A stretch of DNA of 64,000 nucleotides from Acidisoma sp. PAMC 29798 (lineage in GTDB: Bacteria > Pseudomonadota > Alphaproteobacteria > Acetobacterales > Acetobacteraceae): positions 4,087,001 to 4,151,000 of the forward strand of contig NZ_CP126994.1 of NCBI RefSeq assembly GCF_030252425.1, in the 5' to 3' direction. Shown piece after piece: positions 27,226 through 36,812 of the stretch. Made by a program: the position numbers and the translations under genes. The notes under the pieces were generated by a model. That model was not told the origin of the DNA. It worked only from the letters and a program-made list of their open reading frames with translations, and made no database searches. Each line of letters begins with the position of its first letter. The first letter of the stretch is position 1.

Positions 27226-29325
27226 ATGACGAAAATGAGGACGCCGCCGATGGACGCCGAGACCAATCTCCTGCGCTTCGAGGCCTCGCCCTATCTGCTT
27301 CAGCATGCCGAGAATCCGGTCCATTGGCGGCCCTGGGGCGCGGCGGCGCTGGCGGAGGCGAAGCGCTCCAACCGCCCGATCCTGCTCTCCATCGGCTATG
27401 CCGCCTGCCACTGGTGCCATGTCATGGCGCATGAGAGTTTCGAGAACGAAGCCGTCGCCGCCCTCATGAACGCGAGTTTCGTGCCGGTGAAAGTCGATCG
27501 CGAAGAGCGGCCGGACATCGACACCCTCTATATGACGGCGCTGCATGCCCTCGGCGAGCAGGGCGGCTGGCCGCTTACCATGTTCCTGACGCCGGACGGC
27601 GATCCCTTCTGGGGCGGCACCTACTTTCCGCCGACGCCCCGCTATGGACGGCCATCCTTCACCCAGGTCCTGCAGTCTCTCGCCGCCGCCTGGGCGGAGG
27701 GTGCCGAGGCGATCGGTATCAACAAGACCGGCCTCATCGGCGCCATTGTCGCAAGCGGCGCGTCGGATACCGGCACGGGCATCGCCGAGGCGGATCTGGC
27801 TGACGCGGCCCACCGCCTGCTGAGCCTGCTCGATACCGAGCAAGGCGGCATGAAGGGGGCGCCGAAATTCCCCAATCCGCCGATCTTTCGCTTTCTGTGG
27901 CAATATGCCCTTCACCACGGCGCCTCGGACGCGCGGGCGCTGGAAGGCCGCACCGCCATGCACCTCCTGCTTCGCCGCATGGCCGATGGCGGCATTCATG
28001 ATCATCTCGGCGGCGGCTTTGCCCGGTATTCGACAGACGGCCAGTGGCTCGCCCCGCATTTCGAAAAGATGCTCTACGACAACGCGCAGTTGCTCGACCT
28101 TCTCGCTCTTGCCGAAGCCGACCGCCCGGATGTCGTCTACCGCGAGGCGGCCGAAGGCCTCGTCGGCTGGCTGTTACGGGATATGGGCATCGCCGATGGC
28201 GAGGGCGACGTGGCCTTCGCCGCCTCCGAGGATGCCGATTCCGAGGGCGAGGAAGGCACCTTCTACGTCTGGCAAAAGGCCGAGATCGACGCTGTGCTCG
28301 GGGATGACGCCACGCTCTTCGATGCGGTCTATGACGTCACTGAGGACGGCAATTGGGAGCGTAAGACCATCCTGCGCCGACGGCGCATGCCCCACGATCA
28401 GGACGAATCTAAGCGTCTTGCCGCCAGCCGGGCGCGCCTCTTCGCGGTGAGGGCACAGCGCCCCCGGCCAGGACGGGACGACAAGATCCTTACCGATTGG
28501 AACAGCCTGACCATCGCCGCCCTCTGCCGGGCCGCCGCCGTCTTTGCGCAGCCATCCTGGCTGGAGGCCGCGATTGGATGCCACCGCTTCCTGCGTCGTC
28601 ACCTCGGCATGGAGGATGGCCGCCTGCGTCACAGCTGGCGTGACGGTCGCATCGGCGCTGCCGGTCTGCTCGATGACCAGGCCGCTTTCGCTGTCGGCTG
28701 CCTTGCCCTCTTCCAAGCCACCGCCGATGCCACCTACCTGGCCGAGGCCGAGACCATGGTCGCCGTCATCGACCGCTGGTTCGGCGCGGAGGATGGCGGC
28801 GCCTATACCACGGCGGCAGATGCGGATGACCTGCCCGCCGCCTTCGGCCGCCCGCGCAGCGCCATGGACCAAGCCGTACCCTCCGGCCCCGGTCTATTCG
28901 CGGAAGTTTTGGCGAAGCTGTTCCACCTCACGGGCGAGATCCGGTATCGCGACCGCGCCGAGACTCTTCTCCGCGCATTCAGCGGCACACCGGGCCGCTA
29001 TCCGACGATGCCGAGCCTCCTCCAGGCGAGCGACAGCCTGGACTACGGCACTGCTGTGGTGGTTTCCGGCCCCGATGCGGATGGGCTGCATGCCATGGCC
29101 CTGGCGAGCGGCGATCCGTCCCTGACAGTGTTCCGCCTGAGGATCGACGGCCACGTCGCGGTGTCAGATAGCCACCCGGCGGCCAGCCGCCTCGGTCAGG
29201 CGCCGACCGCCGGCGCCTCGGCCTTCCTCTGCCATCGCGGCGTCTGCGGGCTGCCGGTCACGACGCCCGAAGGCCTCATCGCGGCCCTACCGGCCTTCGG
29301 GAGTACGTCCGTACGAGCCGCTTGA
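27226..29325 (+). CDS. Thioredoxin-domain DUF255 protein (YyaL/SPATA20 family)
   Basis: A 699-residue protein with an N-terminal thioredoxin-like domain and a long (alpha/alpha)6-barrel resembling glycosidases or epimerases. The chosen ATG 27226 has GGAG five bases upstream. An in-frame ATG at 27181 overlaps the divergent ferredoxin gene and lacks such a site. Motifs are [31 protein letters not shown] with C61 and C64, [46 protein letters not shown] and [15 protein letters not shown]. The function is unknown; a role in redox or sugar metabolism has been suggested from the fold. Confidence 0.9.
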   Translation: MTKMRTPPMDAETNLLRFEASPYLLQHAENPVHWRPWGAAALAEAKRSNRPILLSIGYAACHWCHVMAHESFENEAVAALMNASFVPVKVDREERPDIDTLYMTALHALGEQGGWPLTMFLTPDGDPFWGGTYFPPTPRYGRPSFTQVLQSLAAAWAEGAEAIGINKTGLIGAIVASGASDTGTGIAEADLADAAHRLLSLLDTEQGGMKGAPKFPNPPIFRFLWQYALHHGASDARALEGRTAMHLLLRRMADGGIHDHLGGGFARYSTDGQWLAPHFEKMLYDNAQLLDLLALAEADRPDVVYREAAEGLVGWLLRDMGIADGEGDVAFAASEDADSEGEEGTFYVWQKAEIDAVLGDDATLFDAVYDVTEDGNWERKTILRRRRMPHDQDESKRLAASRARLFAVRAQRPRPGRDDKILTDWNSLTIAALCRAAAVFAQPSWLEAAIGCHRFLRRHLGMEDGRLRHSWRDGRIGAAGLLDDQAAFAVGCLALFQATADATYLAEAETMVAVIDRWFGAEDGGAYTTAADADDLPAAFGRPRSAMDQAVPSGPGLFAEVLAKLFHLTGEIRYRDRAETLLRAFSGTPGRYPTMPSLLQASDSLDYGTAVVVSGPDADGLHAMALASGDPSLTVFRLRIDGHVAVSDSHPAASRLGQAPTAGASAFLCHRGVCGLPVTTPEGLIAALPAFGSTSVRAA

Positions 29326-29376
29326 CAACGCATCGCCTGAGGGTTGCCATGAGGGTCCACGACATCAGGCTGGTCA

Positions 29377-29883
29377 TTGCCGCAGCTCTCGCTCCACACG
29401 CCCATCGGTCCACTCACGATCTCCGCTGAAGATGAGGCGATCGTTGCGGTCGATTGGGGTTGGGGCCGCGATCAGGAGCCGACGCCGGTGCTTCAGGCTG
29501 CACGCGCTTGGCTCCATCGCTACTTCGACGGCGCTGTGGAGGCGATGACCCTGCCTGTTGCCCCTTTCGGCGCCCCCTATCGACAGCGAGTCTGGCAGAC
29601 CATCTGCGACATTCCCCTCGGCGCCACCCGCAGCTACTTGGCCATCGCGCGGCTGGCTGGTGGTTCGGCCCGGTCGGTTGGCGGCGCCATGGCGACGAAT
29701 CCCATCCCTATTCTGATCCCATGCCACCGTGTGCTCGCCAGCGGCCCGCGCGGCACCCTCCTCATCGGCGGCTATAGCGGCGGTGAGGGGCTGGAGACCA
29801 AGCAGTTCCTGCTCGATCTGGAACGCCGGGTCAGCACCGGCGCTGTGCATGCGACCTTCCCACCAGCCATCGGAATGACGTGA
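29377..29883 (+). CDS. ogt: Methylated-DNA-[protein]-cysteine S-methyltransferase
   Basis: A suicide repair protein that takes alkyl groups from O6-alkylguanine. The 168 residues contain the active-site IPCHRVLAS with acceptor C116. The helix-turn-helix stretch is YRQRVWQTICDIPLGATRSY, and the Asn hinge is AMATNPIPILIPCH. The start appears to be TTG 29377, because the nearby ATG at 29349 is in another frame. The ribosome site is weak. It overlaps the following quinone oxidoreductase gene by one base. Confidence 0.9.
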   Translation: MPQLSLHTPIGPLTISAEDEAIVAVDWGWGRDQEPTPVLQAARAWLHRYFDGAVEAMTLPVAPFGAPYRQRVWQTICDIPLGATRSYLAIARLAGGSARSVGGAMATNPIPILIPCHRVLASGPRGTLLIGGYSGGEGLETKQFLLDLERRVSTGAVHATFPPAIGMT

Positions 29884-30854
29884 TGACCCATGCCATTCGC
29901 ATCCACGCCACTGGCGGACCGGAGGTTTTGCAGTGGGAGCAGGTGCCGACCCCCGATCCCGGACCCGGCCAGGTCTTGATCCAGCACGCGGCCGTCGGGC
30001 TGAACTTTATCGACGTCTATTTTCGCTCTGGCCTCTACAAGACCGCGCTCCCCATGACGCCCGGTGTCGAGGGTGCTGGCACCGTCATCGGCCTGGGCGC
30101 CGGGGTGACCGATTTCAAGGAAGGCGATCGGGTCGCCTATTCCTCGACGCCGATCGGTGCCTATGCGGAGCGTCGGGTCATGCCGGCGGACCGCCTCGTC
30201 CACCTGCCCGACAGCATTTCCTTCACCGCAGCCGCCGGCATGATGATGAAGGGCCTAACCTCCCAATACCTGCTGCATCGGACCTATAAGGTCGCGCCGG
30301 GCGATTCCGTGCTCATCTACGCGGCAGCCGGCGGCGTCGGCCTCGTTCTGTGCCAATGGGCGAAATTGCTGGGTGCGATCGTCATTGGCGTCGTCTCGAC
30401 CGAGGCGAAGGCCGCCTTCGCCCATGCCCATGGCGCGGACCATGTTCTGCTGGTCAGCGACGACATTCCGGCGCGGGTGCGGGAAATCACTGGGGGTGCC
30501 ATGGTCCCTGTCGTCTACGACAGCATTGGCAAGGACACCTTCCTGACCAGCCTCGATTGTCTCGCGCCGCTGGGCATGATGGTCAGCTACGGCAATGCCT
30601 CTGGCCCCGTGCCGCCGGTGGAGCTGAGCCTTCTCGCCGCCAAGGGCAGCCTGTTCCTGACCAGGCCAAGCCTGGCCACCTATACGGCCAAACGGGCGAC
30701 CCTGCTCGCCGCGGCCGATGACCTGTTTCGCGTGGTCCTCGACGGAACGGTCAAGATCGAAGTCGATCAGACCTTTCCCCTGCGGGACGCAGCCGCAGCC
30801 CACCACGCCATGGAATCCCGCAAGACCACCGGCAGCACGGTTCTGCTGCCCTAA
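29883..30854 (+). CDS. NADPH:quinone oxidoreductase (zeta-crystallin family)
   Basis: A zinc-free medium-chain dehydrogenase that reduces quinones with NADPH in the cytoplasm. The 323 residues include the family start IRIHATGGPEVLQWEQVPTP, VGLNFIDVYFRSGLY, and the quinone-reductase signature GMMMKGLTSQYLL. The nucleotide fold is LIYAAAGGVGLVLCQWAKLLGA. Zn ligands of alcohol dehydrogenases are absent, as expected. ATG 29883 overlaps the ogt stop (TGATG). It faces grxC across a REP pair. Confidence 0.92.
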   Translation: MTHAIRIHATGGPEVLQWEQVPTPDPGPGQVLIQHAAVGLNFIDVYFRSGLYKTALPMTPGVEGAGTVIGLGAGVTDFKEGDRVAYSSTPIGAYAERRVMPADRLVHLPDSISFTAAAGMMMKGLTSQYLLHRTYKVAPGDSVLIYAAAGGVGLVLCQWAKLLGAIVIGVVSTEAKAAFAHAHGADHVLLVSDDIPARVREITGGAMVPVVYDSIGKDTFLTSLDCLAPLGMMVSYGNASGPVPPVELSLLAAKGSLFLTRPSLATYTAKRATLLAAADDLFRVVLDGTVKIEVDQTFPLRDAAAAHHAMESRKTTGSTVLLP

Positions 30855-30861
30855 TCGCCCT

Positions 30862-30932
30862 GGTGGATAACGCTACGCTCATCCACCCTACAACGTCGCT
30901 TGGTAGGGCGGAAAAGCGCAGCCTATTCCGCC
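30862..30932. repeat. REP pair 2 (two inverted 26-base palindromes)
   Basis: Units at 30862-30887 (arms GGTGGAT/ATCCACC) and 30907-30932 (arms GGCGGAA/TTCCGCC) are separated by 19 bases ending in GTAG. Arm changes are compensated on both sides, so each hairpin is kept. The pair lies between the convergent quinone oxidoreductase and grxC genes. Confidence 0.85.
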
Positions 30933-30943
30933 GAGGGCGCTGA

Positions 30944-31207
30944 TTACGCCGCCAAGCCGAGCAGCGGGTCGAGCCCACCTTTCCGATCGAGCGCCATGAG
31001 ATCGTCACAGCCACCGATATGCGCGCCGTCGATGAAGATTTGCGGCACGGAGGTCCGGCCGCCGGAGCGCTTAGCGGCCTCAGCCCGTTCCGGGCTTCCG
31101 TTCTGGGCGTCGATTTCCTTGAAGGTGACGCCCTTCTTCGTCAATAGGCCCAAGGCGCGGGCGCAAAAGGGGCAAAAGGGCTGGGTGTAGATCTCGATCT
31201 CGGCCAT
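30944..31207 (-). CDS. grxC: Glutaredoxin 3
   Basis: A dithiol glutaredoxin that reduces disulfides and glutathione mixed disulfides. ATG 31207 gives 87 residues, the normal size. An in-frame upstream extension is unlike the family. The active site is CPFC (C12, C15) in IYTQPFCPFCARA. The GSH-binding TSVPQIFIDG and GGCDDLMAL stretches are present. It lies 76 bases downstream of comF on the same strand, a pairing I recall from other alphaproteobacteria. Confidence 0.95.
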   Translation of the reverse strand: MAEIEIYTQPFCPFCARALGLLTKKGVTFKEIDAQNGSPERAEAAKRSGGRTSVPQIFIDGAHIGGCDDLMALDRKGGLDPLLGLAA

Positions 31208-31283
31208 GAGGATGCTCTCCGTGTTGACCTCAAGAATCGGGGCTTTCGGCCCGAACAACAAGGGGGACGGCCAGGGGTTTGCC

Positions 31284-32054
31284 CTACCCCGCGCGCGGGT
31301 CGGGCACACGCGCCGCGACCAGCACATCGACGGACTTCGCCCCAGCCCCCAACAAAACGGCCGCACAGGATGACGCCGTGGCGCCTGACGTCATGACATC
31401 GTCGATCAACAGAACGCGCTGGCCCGCTAAGGCTTCCGCCCTGAGTACCGGCACGCCGAAGGCTCCCTCGACTGTCTGATACCGGGCACTTGCGCTGAGA
31501 TCGCCCAGCGGCACGGTCGCCCGGTTGCGCGTCAAACTCTGCGCCAGCCAAGGCTTGTCGGCAGCGCGCGCGAGAAGGGCGGCGAGCAGTGCCGCCTGAT
31601 TATAGCGGCGCGATACCAAGCGCCGGCGATGCAGCGGCACCGGCACCAGCACATCCGCCTCGGCTAAAAGCGTACCACCTGCCCGCGCCATCATGCTGGC
31701 GAGAATGCGCGCCAATTCCGTGCGGTCGCCATGCTTCAGGGGAAGAATGAGGCGCCGCGCCGCATCGTCATAGCGGAGCGCGGCCCGCGCCCGTGCAAAG
31801 CGGGGCGGTCGCAGCACGCAGGACAGGCAAAGCCCGCCCGGTCCCGCTTCGGCCATGGTGGCGAAAGGCACCCCGCAGCCCTGGCAAAGCGGCGCCGTGA
31901 TGAAGCTCATCCGCCCGAAACACAGCGCGCAGAGCCGCCCGGCGGCATCGACCAGCGCGCCACAGACGGGGCATTGCGGCGGCAGCAGAAGGTCGAGACC
32001 CCTGCCGACGCTGATCCGCAGCCCTTGGCCGATCGCTCGCCATGCGCCTGACAT
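31284..32054 (-). CDS. comF: ComF family phosphoribosyltransferase-like protein
   Basis: A 256-residue protein of the ComF/GntX class, linked to DNA uptake in competent bacteria but of unclear biochemical role elsewhere. An N-terminal double zinc-finger has paired cysteines (PQCPVCGALV, LCALCF, LCQGCGVPF, LCLSC). A type-I PRTase domain follows, with VPVPLHRRRLVSRRYNQAALLA and the PRPP loop VLLIDDVMTSGATASSCA. It is upstream of grxC. No other competence genes are in the window. Confidence 0.92.
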   Translation of the reverse strand: MSGAWRAIGQGLRISVGRGLDLLLPPQCPVCGALVDAAGRLCALCFGRMSFITAPLCQGCGVPFATMAEAGPGGLCLSCVLRPPRFARARAALRYDDAARRLILPLKHGDRTELARILASMMARAGGTLLAEADVLVPVPLHRRRLVSRRYNQAALLAALLARAADKPWLAQSLTRNRATVPLGDLSASARYQTVEGAFGVPVLRAEALAGQRVLLIDDVMTSGATASSCAAVLLGAGAKSVDVLVAARVPDPRAG

Positions 32055-32109
32055 GACGCATCATGATGCGATTTCGTAACGAATGTCTAGAGCATATTCT
32101 TTAGAGACA

Positions 32110-32165
32110 GATTCACGCATCAGGTTCAATCGCGTAGCGATTCAACCTGATGCGATCTGGCTCTA
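32110..32165 (-). repeat. Palindromic intergenic repeat type 2, copy 2
   Basis: The inverted counterpart of 20658-20711. The core CGCATCAGGTTCAATCGCG and AGCGATTCAACCTGATGCG form a long near-perfect stem. It is flanked by GATTCA on one side and ATCTGGCTCT on the other, the same flanks as copy 1. It fills much of the gap between comF and the HpnN-like gene. Confidence 0.85.
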
Positions 32166-34769
32166 CTCTGCCTGATCGCCCCGAGCACCCTTCGGGCCAG
32201 GCACGGCATAGAGCAACGCCGGCTCGAAGATGAAGGTCGCGATCAAGGTGCAGCCCAGACTCAGCACCAGAAGCAGCCCCATGCTGGCCGTGCCCGGATG
32301 ATGCGAAAACGCCAGCGACCCGAAGGCAGTTCCCGTCGTGAGGGCGGAAAACAGAATCGCCCGCGCGGTGGGGGAGGCCAGAAAACGCCGCTCCCCGGCC
32401 CGCCAGTTCATGACGAAATAGAGGTTGAAGGACACCCCCACGCCTTGCAGCAGCGGCAGGGCAATGACATTGGCGAAATTCAACGGCAGGGGCAGCAGCA
32501 CGATCACCAGCACCGTCATGAGCGAGGACAGCACCAGCGGCGCCAAGATCAGCAACACGTCGCGCGGATTACGCAGGAATAGGAACAGGATCACCGCGAT
32601 GGCGACCAGAGCGAGGATCGCCGCCTCCTTAAAGGCGCCGATGATCGTCTGCGCACTGGAAATCACCGTCACGGCCGAACCGCCCGCGCCCGGGGCGATG
32701 GCCGTCACCTTCTGCACAAAGCTCTTGAGTCCAGCGCTGTTCATCGCCTCAGCCTTCGGCAGCACCTGAATGCGCGCCTGCCCGTCCGGCGCCACCCAGT
32801 CGCGCTTCAGCGCCTCCGGCAGGCTCGCAAGCGTCACCGGCTGCGCGGACAGACTGGCATTGAGGTCGGAAAGCTCCTGCGGCAGAAACCGCGTCAGCGC
32901 GCCATTCGTCGCCATCAGCTGCGCGTCGGTCTCCGGCCCCAGGGCGCGCAAATCCTCCCCGATCACCAGCAATGGGCTGCCAACGGCCAGATGCGGCCGG
33001 GCGCTGTCGATTGCCTTCAAAGCCGTGGTGGCGGCGATGCGAATGTCACCCGGCGTCACCGGCGCGGCCGGCCCCGGGTTCAGCGTTGCCGCCAGAATCT
33101 GGGCGGTATCGCCGATCGATTCGAGCTTGGTGGATTGATTGTCCGGCACGAAGCTGGACAGCGACAGGGCGTGGTCCACCATCGGCAAGGCACCCAGCCT
33201 CTCGCCCAGGCGGGTCGCGGCATCGGTCGAGGGCGCCAGAACGTCGATCGTATAGGGATTGGTGACGACGTTGCTCGCCAGTTCGCGCAAGGTCTCCATC
33301 GCTTCGGTATGGGGATTCTGCGTGTCGAGCGGGTCGCTGTCGAAGGTGATGCGCGGCAGCAGCACCACCGCGACCACGGCCACCGCCGCGAAAACGCCGA
33401 GCACGGCGCGGTGGTGCCGCGCGAGCAGGGTATCGGCCCGCGCCATGCCGGGCAGGCCGATTTCACCGCCTTCCGCCGGCAGATGAAACAGCGTGATCAA
33501 AGCGGGCAGGAAGGTGATGCTGCACGCAAAGGCGATCAGCATGCCGACGCCGGCGATCAGGCCGAGTTCCGCGACACCCACGAAATTCGTCGGCACGAAG
33601 GCCAGGAACCCGGCCGAGGTCGCGACCGCCGCAAGCAGAACCGAGGCCCCCGCCTTGACCAGCGTCTGCACCAGGGCCGTTTCGGCATTGGCCGCCAGCC
33701 GCCGCTCGTCGCGGTAGCGCACGCAGATTTGGATGGCGAAATCGATCGCGAGGCCGACGAATAGCACCGCGAAGGCGACCGAGATGAGGTTGAGCGTGCC
33801 GATGGCGACCGACGCGAAGCCCGTCGTCACCAGCAGACCGAGCACCAGCGTCAGCAGGATCGCAAGGATGTAGCGAATGCGCCGCACCGCCAGAACCAGC
33901 CACAGCACGATCAGCGCAACGGTGATGATGGTGTCGGTGACGATCCCTTCGGTGAGGGAGGCGAATTGCTGATCGGCCAGGGCGATCTGGCCCGTAATGC
34001 GGAAGCGGGCGCGGCCGCTGGCGATGTCGGGCACCTGGGACGCGAGATGGCGCAGGACATCGGTCGCTTCGGCGCCCGGCTCGATGACGCCGTAATCCTG
34101 CACCGGCTGGATCAGCACGAAGCGGCTCGGCCCGGCGCGGTCGGCGAGCGACCCACCCAGCAGACGCTGCCAGGACAAGGGCTCGGGATGCCCCTGATGC
34201 GCCGCCTGAAGACCGGTATGAAAGCCGATGAGCGCAGTGTTATAGGGTGAAAGGTCGACCTGGCCCTGCGCCGCCCCCTGGCCGATCAAGCCAATCGCCG
34301 TCAGCAGCCCGCGCATGGATGGGTCGGCCGCGAGCTGGCCGATGAAGGGCTGCGCTTGCACCAGCTTGTTCAGCAGCGCATCGAGATCCGGCTGGTCGAG
34401 AAACAGCAGGCCTTCGGTCTTGAAGAAGGGCAGATCGTCCGGCCGCACGACGGTCTTGAAGTGGGACGGATCGGCCGCCGCTGCGCGCGCGATGGCGGCC
34501 GCCGTCGCATCCGCCTCCTCTGGGGTCTTGGCATCGACCACACCGACCAGCAGGTCCTGATATTGCGGAAAATCCTTGTTCATCGCCGTCTGAGCATGCC
34601 GCCAGGGCAGGTTCGGCGAAAACAGATCGTCGGTATTCGTATCGATCCCGAGATGGCGAGAGGTGTAAAAGCCGCAGCCGATGGCGATCACCAGCCCGGC
34701 CAGGACCACCCACAGGGCATGTCGGCTGCTCACGCGGGCGATCGCCGCCAGTCTCGTCTGAATCCACAT
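32163..34769 (-). CDS. hpnN: RND/MMPL-family transporter, HpnN-like
   Basis: An 868-residue inner-membrane transporter of the RND superfamily, best matching HpnN, which moves hopanoids to the outer membrane. ATG 34769 (MWIQTRLAAIARVSSRHALW) is chosen; a longer frame upstream lacks similarity. The first helix is ALWVVLAGLVIAIGCGFYTS, followed by the family GIDTNTDDLFSPNLPWR. Two blocks of helices (about 265-450 and 730-860) flank two soluble loops. Both halves have GLAIDFAIQICVRYRDE-like and GVGVSFNLYFVMNWRAGE stretches that mark the repeat. No hopanoid synthesis genes are nearby, so the HpnN label is moderately sure. Confidence 0.8.
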   Translation of the reverse strand: MWIQTRLAAIARVSSRHALWVVLAGLVIAIGCGFYTSRHLGIDTNTDDLFSPNLPWRHAQTAMNKDFPQYQDLLVGVVDAKTPEEADATAAAIARAAAADPSHFKTVVRPDDLPFFKTEGLLFLDQPDLDALLNKLVQAQPFIGQLAADPSMRGLLTAIGLIGQGAAQGQVDLSPYNTALIGFHTGLQAAHQGHPEPLSWQRLLGGSLADRAGPSRFVLIQPVQDYGVIEPGAEATDVLRHLASQVPDIASGRARFRITGQIALADQQFASLTEGIVTDTIITVALIVLWLVLAVRRIRYILAILLTLVLGLLVTTGFASVAIGTLNLISVAFAVLFVGLAIDFAIQICVRYRDERRLAANAETALVQTLVKAGASVLLAAVATSAGFLAFVPTNFVGVAELGLIAGVGMLIAFACSITFLPALITLFHLPAEGGEIGLPGMARADTLLARHHRAVLGVFAAVAVVAVVLLPRITFDSDPLDTQNPHTEAMETLRELASNVVTNPYTIDVLAPSTDAATRLGERLGALPMVDHALSLSSFVPDNQSTKLESIGDTAQILAATLNPGPAAPVTPGDIRIAATTALKAIDSARPHLAVGSPLLVIGEDLRALGPETDAQLMATNGALTRFLPQELSDLNASLSAQPVTLASLPEALKRDWVAPDGQARIQVLPKAEAMNSAGLKSFVQKVTAIAPGAGGSAVTVISSAQTIIGAFKEAAILALVAIAVILFLFLRNPRDVLLILAPLVLSSLMTVLVIVLLPLPLNFANVIALPLLQGVGVSFNLYFVMNWRAGERRFLASPTARAILFSALTTGTAFGSLAFSHHPGTASMGLLLVLSLGCTLIATFIFEPALLYAVPGPKGARGDQAE

Positions 34770-34941
34770 CGGCGCCTTCAAGTCCCTATGATGTCTAGAG
34801 CCGAAGCAGTCCGACAATGAACCGCAGCACACGCCCCGCGAAAAGACTGCCTGCAATACTGGATAGTCGCTGTGGGGTGAAGGTGGCTCGGGACAGCGGA
34901 CGGCTCGTCTGGCGTCGCGGTTTATGCTCTAATCCCGCACT

Positions 34942-35130
34942 GTGAAGACATTTCTGACGGTCCTTCTTGTCCTGACCATGCTGGGTGTCGTCGTGACGCT
35001 GATCGCGGGCGTCGGTGGCATGGTCAAGGGCAGCCAGAACCCGATGCGGTCCAACCGCCTGATGCAGCTCCGCGTCCTTCTCCAGGGGCTGGCGATCGCG
35101 ATCGTCGCGATCCTGCTGATGATGCGCTGA
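34942..35130 (+). CDS. HIG1-domain small membrane protein
   Basis: A 62-residue protein with two membrane helices: residues 3-28, and about 44-60. The linker NPMRSNRLMQLRVLLQGLAIA matches the HIG1 (hypoxia-induced) family pattern S-N-x-L-M-x-x-R-V-x-x-Q. Bacterial and mitochondrial members associate with cytochrome oxidases. The start is GTG at 34942. It lies 29 bases before the 3-hydroxybutyryl-CoA dehydrogenase gene and is probably cotranscribed. Confidence 0.82.
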   Translation: MKTFLTVLLVLTMLGVVVTLIAGVGGMVKGSQNPMRSNRLMQLRVLLQGLAIAIVAILLMMR

Positions 35131-35159
35131 GCGCCCCTCCGCACGCAGGACACCATGTC

Positions 35160-36038
35160 ATGACCGAGATCGATAGCGTCGGCATCATCGGCGCCGGCCA
35201 GATGGGCAATGGCATCGCCCATGTCGCGGCCCTCGCCGGCCTCGCCGTGGTGATGATCGACGTGCAGGCCGAGGCCCTGAGCCGCGCCCTCACCACGATG
35301 TCCAAGAACATGGACCGCCAGGTTCAGAAGGGCAGCATTTCCGCGGCCGATCGCGAGGCCGCCCTCGGCCGCGTCACCACCGCGACCGACAATGCGGCGC
35401 TCTCGGGCTGCGACATCGTCATTGAGGCCGCGACGGAGCGGGAGGAGATCAAGCTCGCGATCCTGCGGGGGCTCGTGCCCCATCTCAAGCCGGACGCGAT
35501 CATCGCCTCCAATACCTCCTCCATTCCCATCACCCGCCTCGCGGCGGTGACCGACCGACCGGAGAAGGTCATCGGCATGCATTTCATGAACCCGGTGCCG
35601 GTCATGAAGCTGGTCGAGGTCATTCGCGGCATCGCGACCGACGACGCGACCTTCGAGGCCACCCAGGCGTTGGCCACCCGGCTGGGCAAGACCACGGCGG
35701 TGGCGGAAGATTACCCGGCCTTCATCGTCAACCGCATCCTCGTCCCGATGATCAACGAGGCCGTCTATACCTTGGCCGAGGGCGTGGGGTCTGTGACAGC
35801 GATCGACACCGCCATGAAACTCGGCACCAACCAGCCGATGGGTCCGCTGGAACTCGCCGATTTCATCGGCCTGGATACCTGCCTCGCCATCATGCGCGTG
35901 CTGCATGAGGGCATGGGCGACAGCAAATATCGTCCCTGTCCGCTGCTGGTGAAATATGTCGAAGCCGGCTGGCTGGGCCGCAAGACCAAGCGCGGCTTCT
36001 ATGACTACACCCAGGACCCGCCGCGCCCGACGCGATGA
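35160..36038 (+). CDS. 3-hydroxybutyryl-CoA dehydrogenase
   Basis: Oxidises 3-hydroxyacyl-CoA to 3-ketoacyl-CoA with NAD(P)+; short-chain forms act in butyrate/PHB or phenylacetate metabolism. The 292 residues show the Rossmann start SVGIIGAGQMGNGIAHVAALAG, IIASNTSSIPIT, the catalytic His in GMHFMNPVPVMKLVE, EDYPAFIVNRIL and the ending GRKTKRGFYDY. It is a stand-alone enzyme without fused hydratase. No beta-oxidation partners lie nearby, so hbd or paaH naming is left open. Confidence 0.95.
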   Translation: MTEIDSVGIIGAGQMGNGIAHVAALAGLAVVMIDVQAEALSRALTTMSKNMDRQVQKGSISAADREAALGRVTTATDNAALSGCDIVIEAATEREEIKLAILRGLVPHLKPDAIIASNTSSIPITRLAAVTDRPEKVIGMHFMNPVPVMKLVEVIRGIATDDATFEATQALATRLGKTTAVAEDYPAFIVNRILVPMINEAVYTLAEGVGSVTAIDTAMKLGTNQPMGPLELADFIGLDTCLAIMRVLHEGMGDSKYRPCPLLVKYVEAGWLGRKTKRGFYDYTQDPPRPTR

Positions 36039-36060
36039 GGTGTTAGGCGGTGAAATGTAG

Positions 36061-36086
36061 GGCGGAAAAGCGCAGCGTCTTCCGCC
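36061..36086. repeat. REP unit 3 (single 26-base palindrome)
   Basis: A single unit with arms GGCGGAA/TTCCGCC, preceded by GTAG as in the second units of the pairs. It lies between the convergent 3-hydroxybutyryl-CoA dehydrogenase and zinc-ribbon genes. The 20 bases upstream hold no clear partner unit. Confidence 0.8.
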
Positions 36087-36098
36087 GAACCACGCCCT

Positions 36099-36812
36099 CT
36101 AGCCGAGCCCGACCGCCGCATAGAGGCTTTCTGCGCTCGGCACGACCGCGATGATGTTGTCCTTAAAGATGACCGCCGCCACGGCGACGATGATGATCAG
36201 CGCAATCAGCACCAGAATAATCCGGCCGGTCCCGCTTTTTTCGCGACCGTAGCGCTCAGGCTTTCCGAAATCGAGTTCGGCGGACAGCCGACGCTCCTCG
36301 GGATCGGGACCCATTTCGACGGGGTCAGCCGCCGCCACGCCGCCAAAGAGTTTGCGGGTCGAAGCGGCGGTCGATGCCGGAAGAATCACTTCGCCAGAGG
36401 TCTCATCGAGAACGGGTGCGCGCGGCCCGGCCAGAGTATCGGCAAGCCGAGACGACCCACTCGACCGAAACGGCGGCAGCTCAGGCTCAGGCTCAGGAAT
36501 CGGATCCGGGATCCGCGGGGCGACCGGCGGTAGGCTCGCAGGCGCCGCGACCTCGGGTGGGGCCATCACGGCAACCGGCGCTGCATCCAGAACAGGAGGG
36601 GTCGGCATAGCGCGCGGCTGCGTGGGGGGCGGTGGTTCGGGCAGTGCCTCGACGGCGGGGGCCGTCGCCATCTCAGTCGCAGTCGTCGTCGCAGCGCCTA
36701 TGACCGACCATTGATAACCGCACCGGTTGCAGCGAACCTGGCGGGGCTGGGGGCCGAATAAGTTGTCGGGTGCGTCGTAAGCGGCCGCGCATTCAGGACA
36801 AACTAGGCGCAT
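36099..36812 (-). CDS. MJ0042-type zinc-ribbon membrane protein
   Basis: A 237-residue protein with three parts: an N-terminal zinc ribbon with C5, C8, C28 and C31 (CPECAAAY and RCNRCGYQW), a Pro/Ala-rich linker (about 45-150), and one C-terminal membrane helix (GRIILVLIALIIIVAVAAVIF). The ribbon should lie in the cytoplasm. Proteins of this type are often next to ftsEX in Rhodospirillales, and here it is divergent from ftsE with 226 bases between. The function is unknown. Confidence 0.85.
   Translation of the reverse strand: MRLVCPECAAAYDAPDNLFGPQPRQVRCNRCGYQWSVIGAATTTATEMATAPAVEALPEPPPPTQPRAMPTPPVLDAAPVAVMAPPEVAAPASLPPVAPRIPDPIPEPEPELPPFRSSGSSRLADTLAGPRAPVLDETSGEVILPASTAASTRKLFGGVAAADPVEMGPDPEERRLSAELDFGKPERYGREKSGTGRIILVLIALIIIVAVAAVIFKDNIIAVVPSAESLYAAVGLG

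Noticed and set aside
30862-30887. GTGGATAA within REP units as DnaA boxes
   Set aside because: The sequence is part of a symmetrical REP arm that switches to GCGGATAA in other copies, so the match is incidental.
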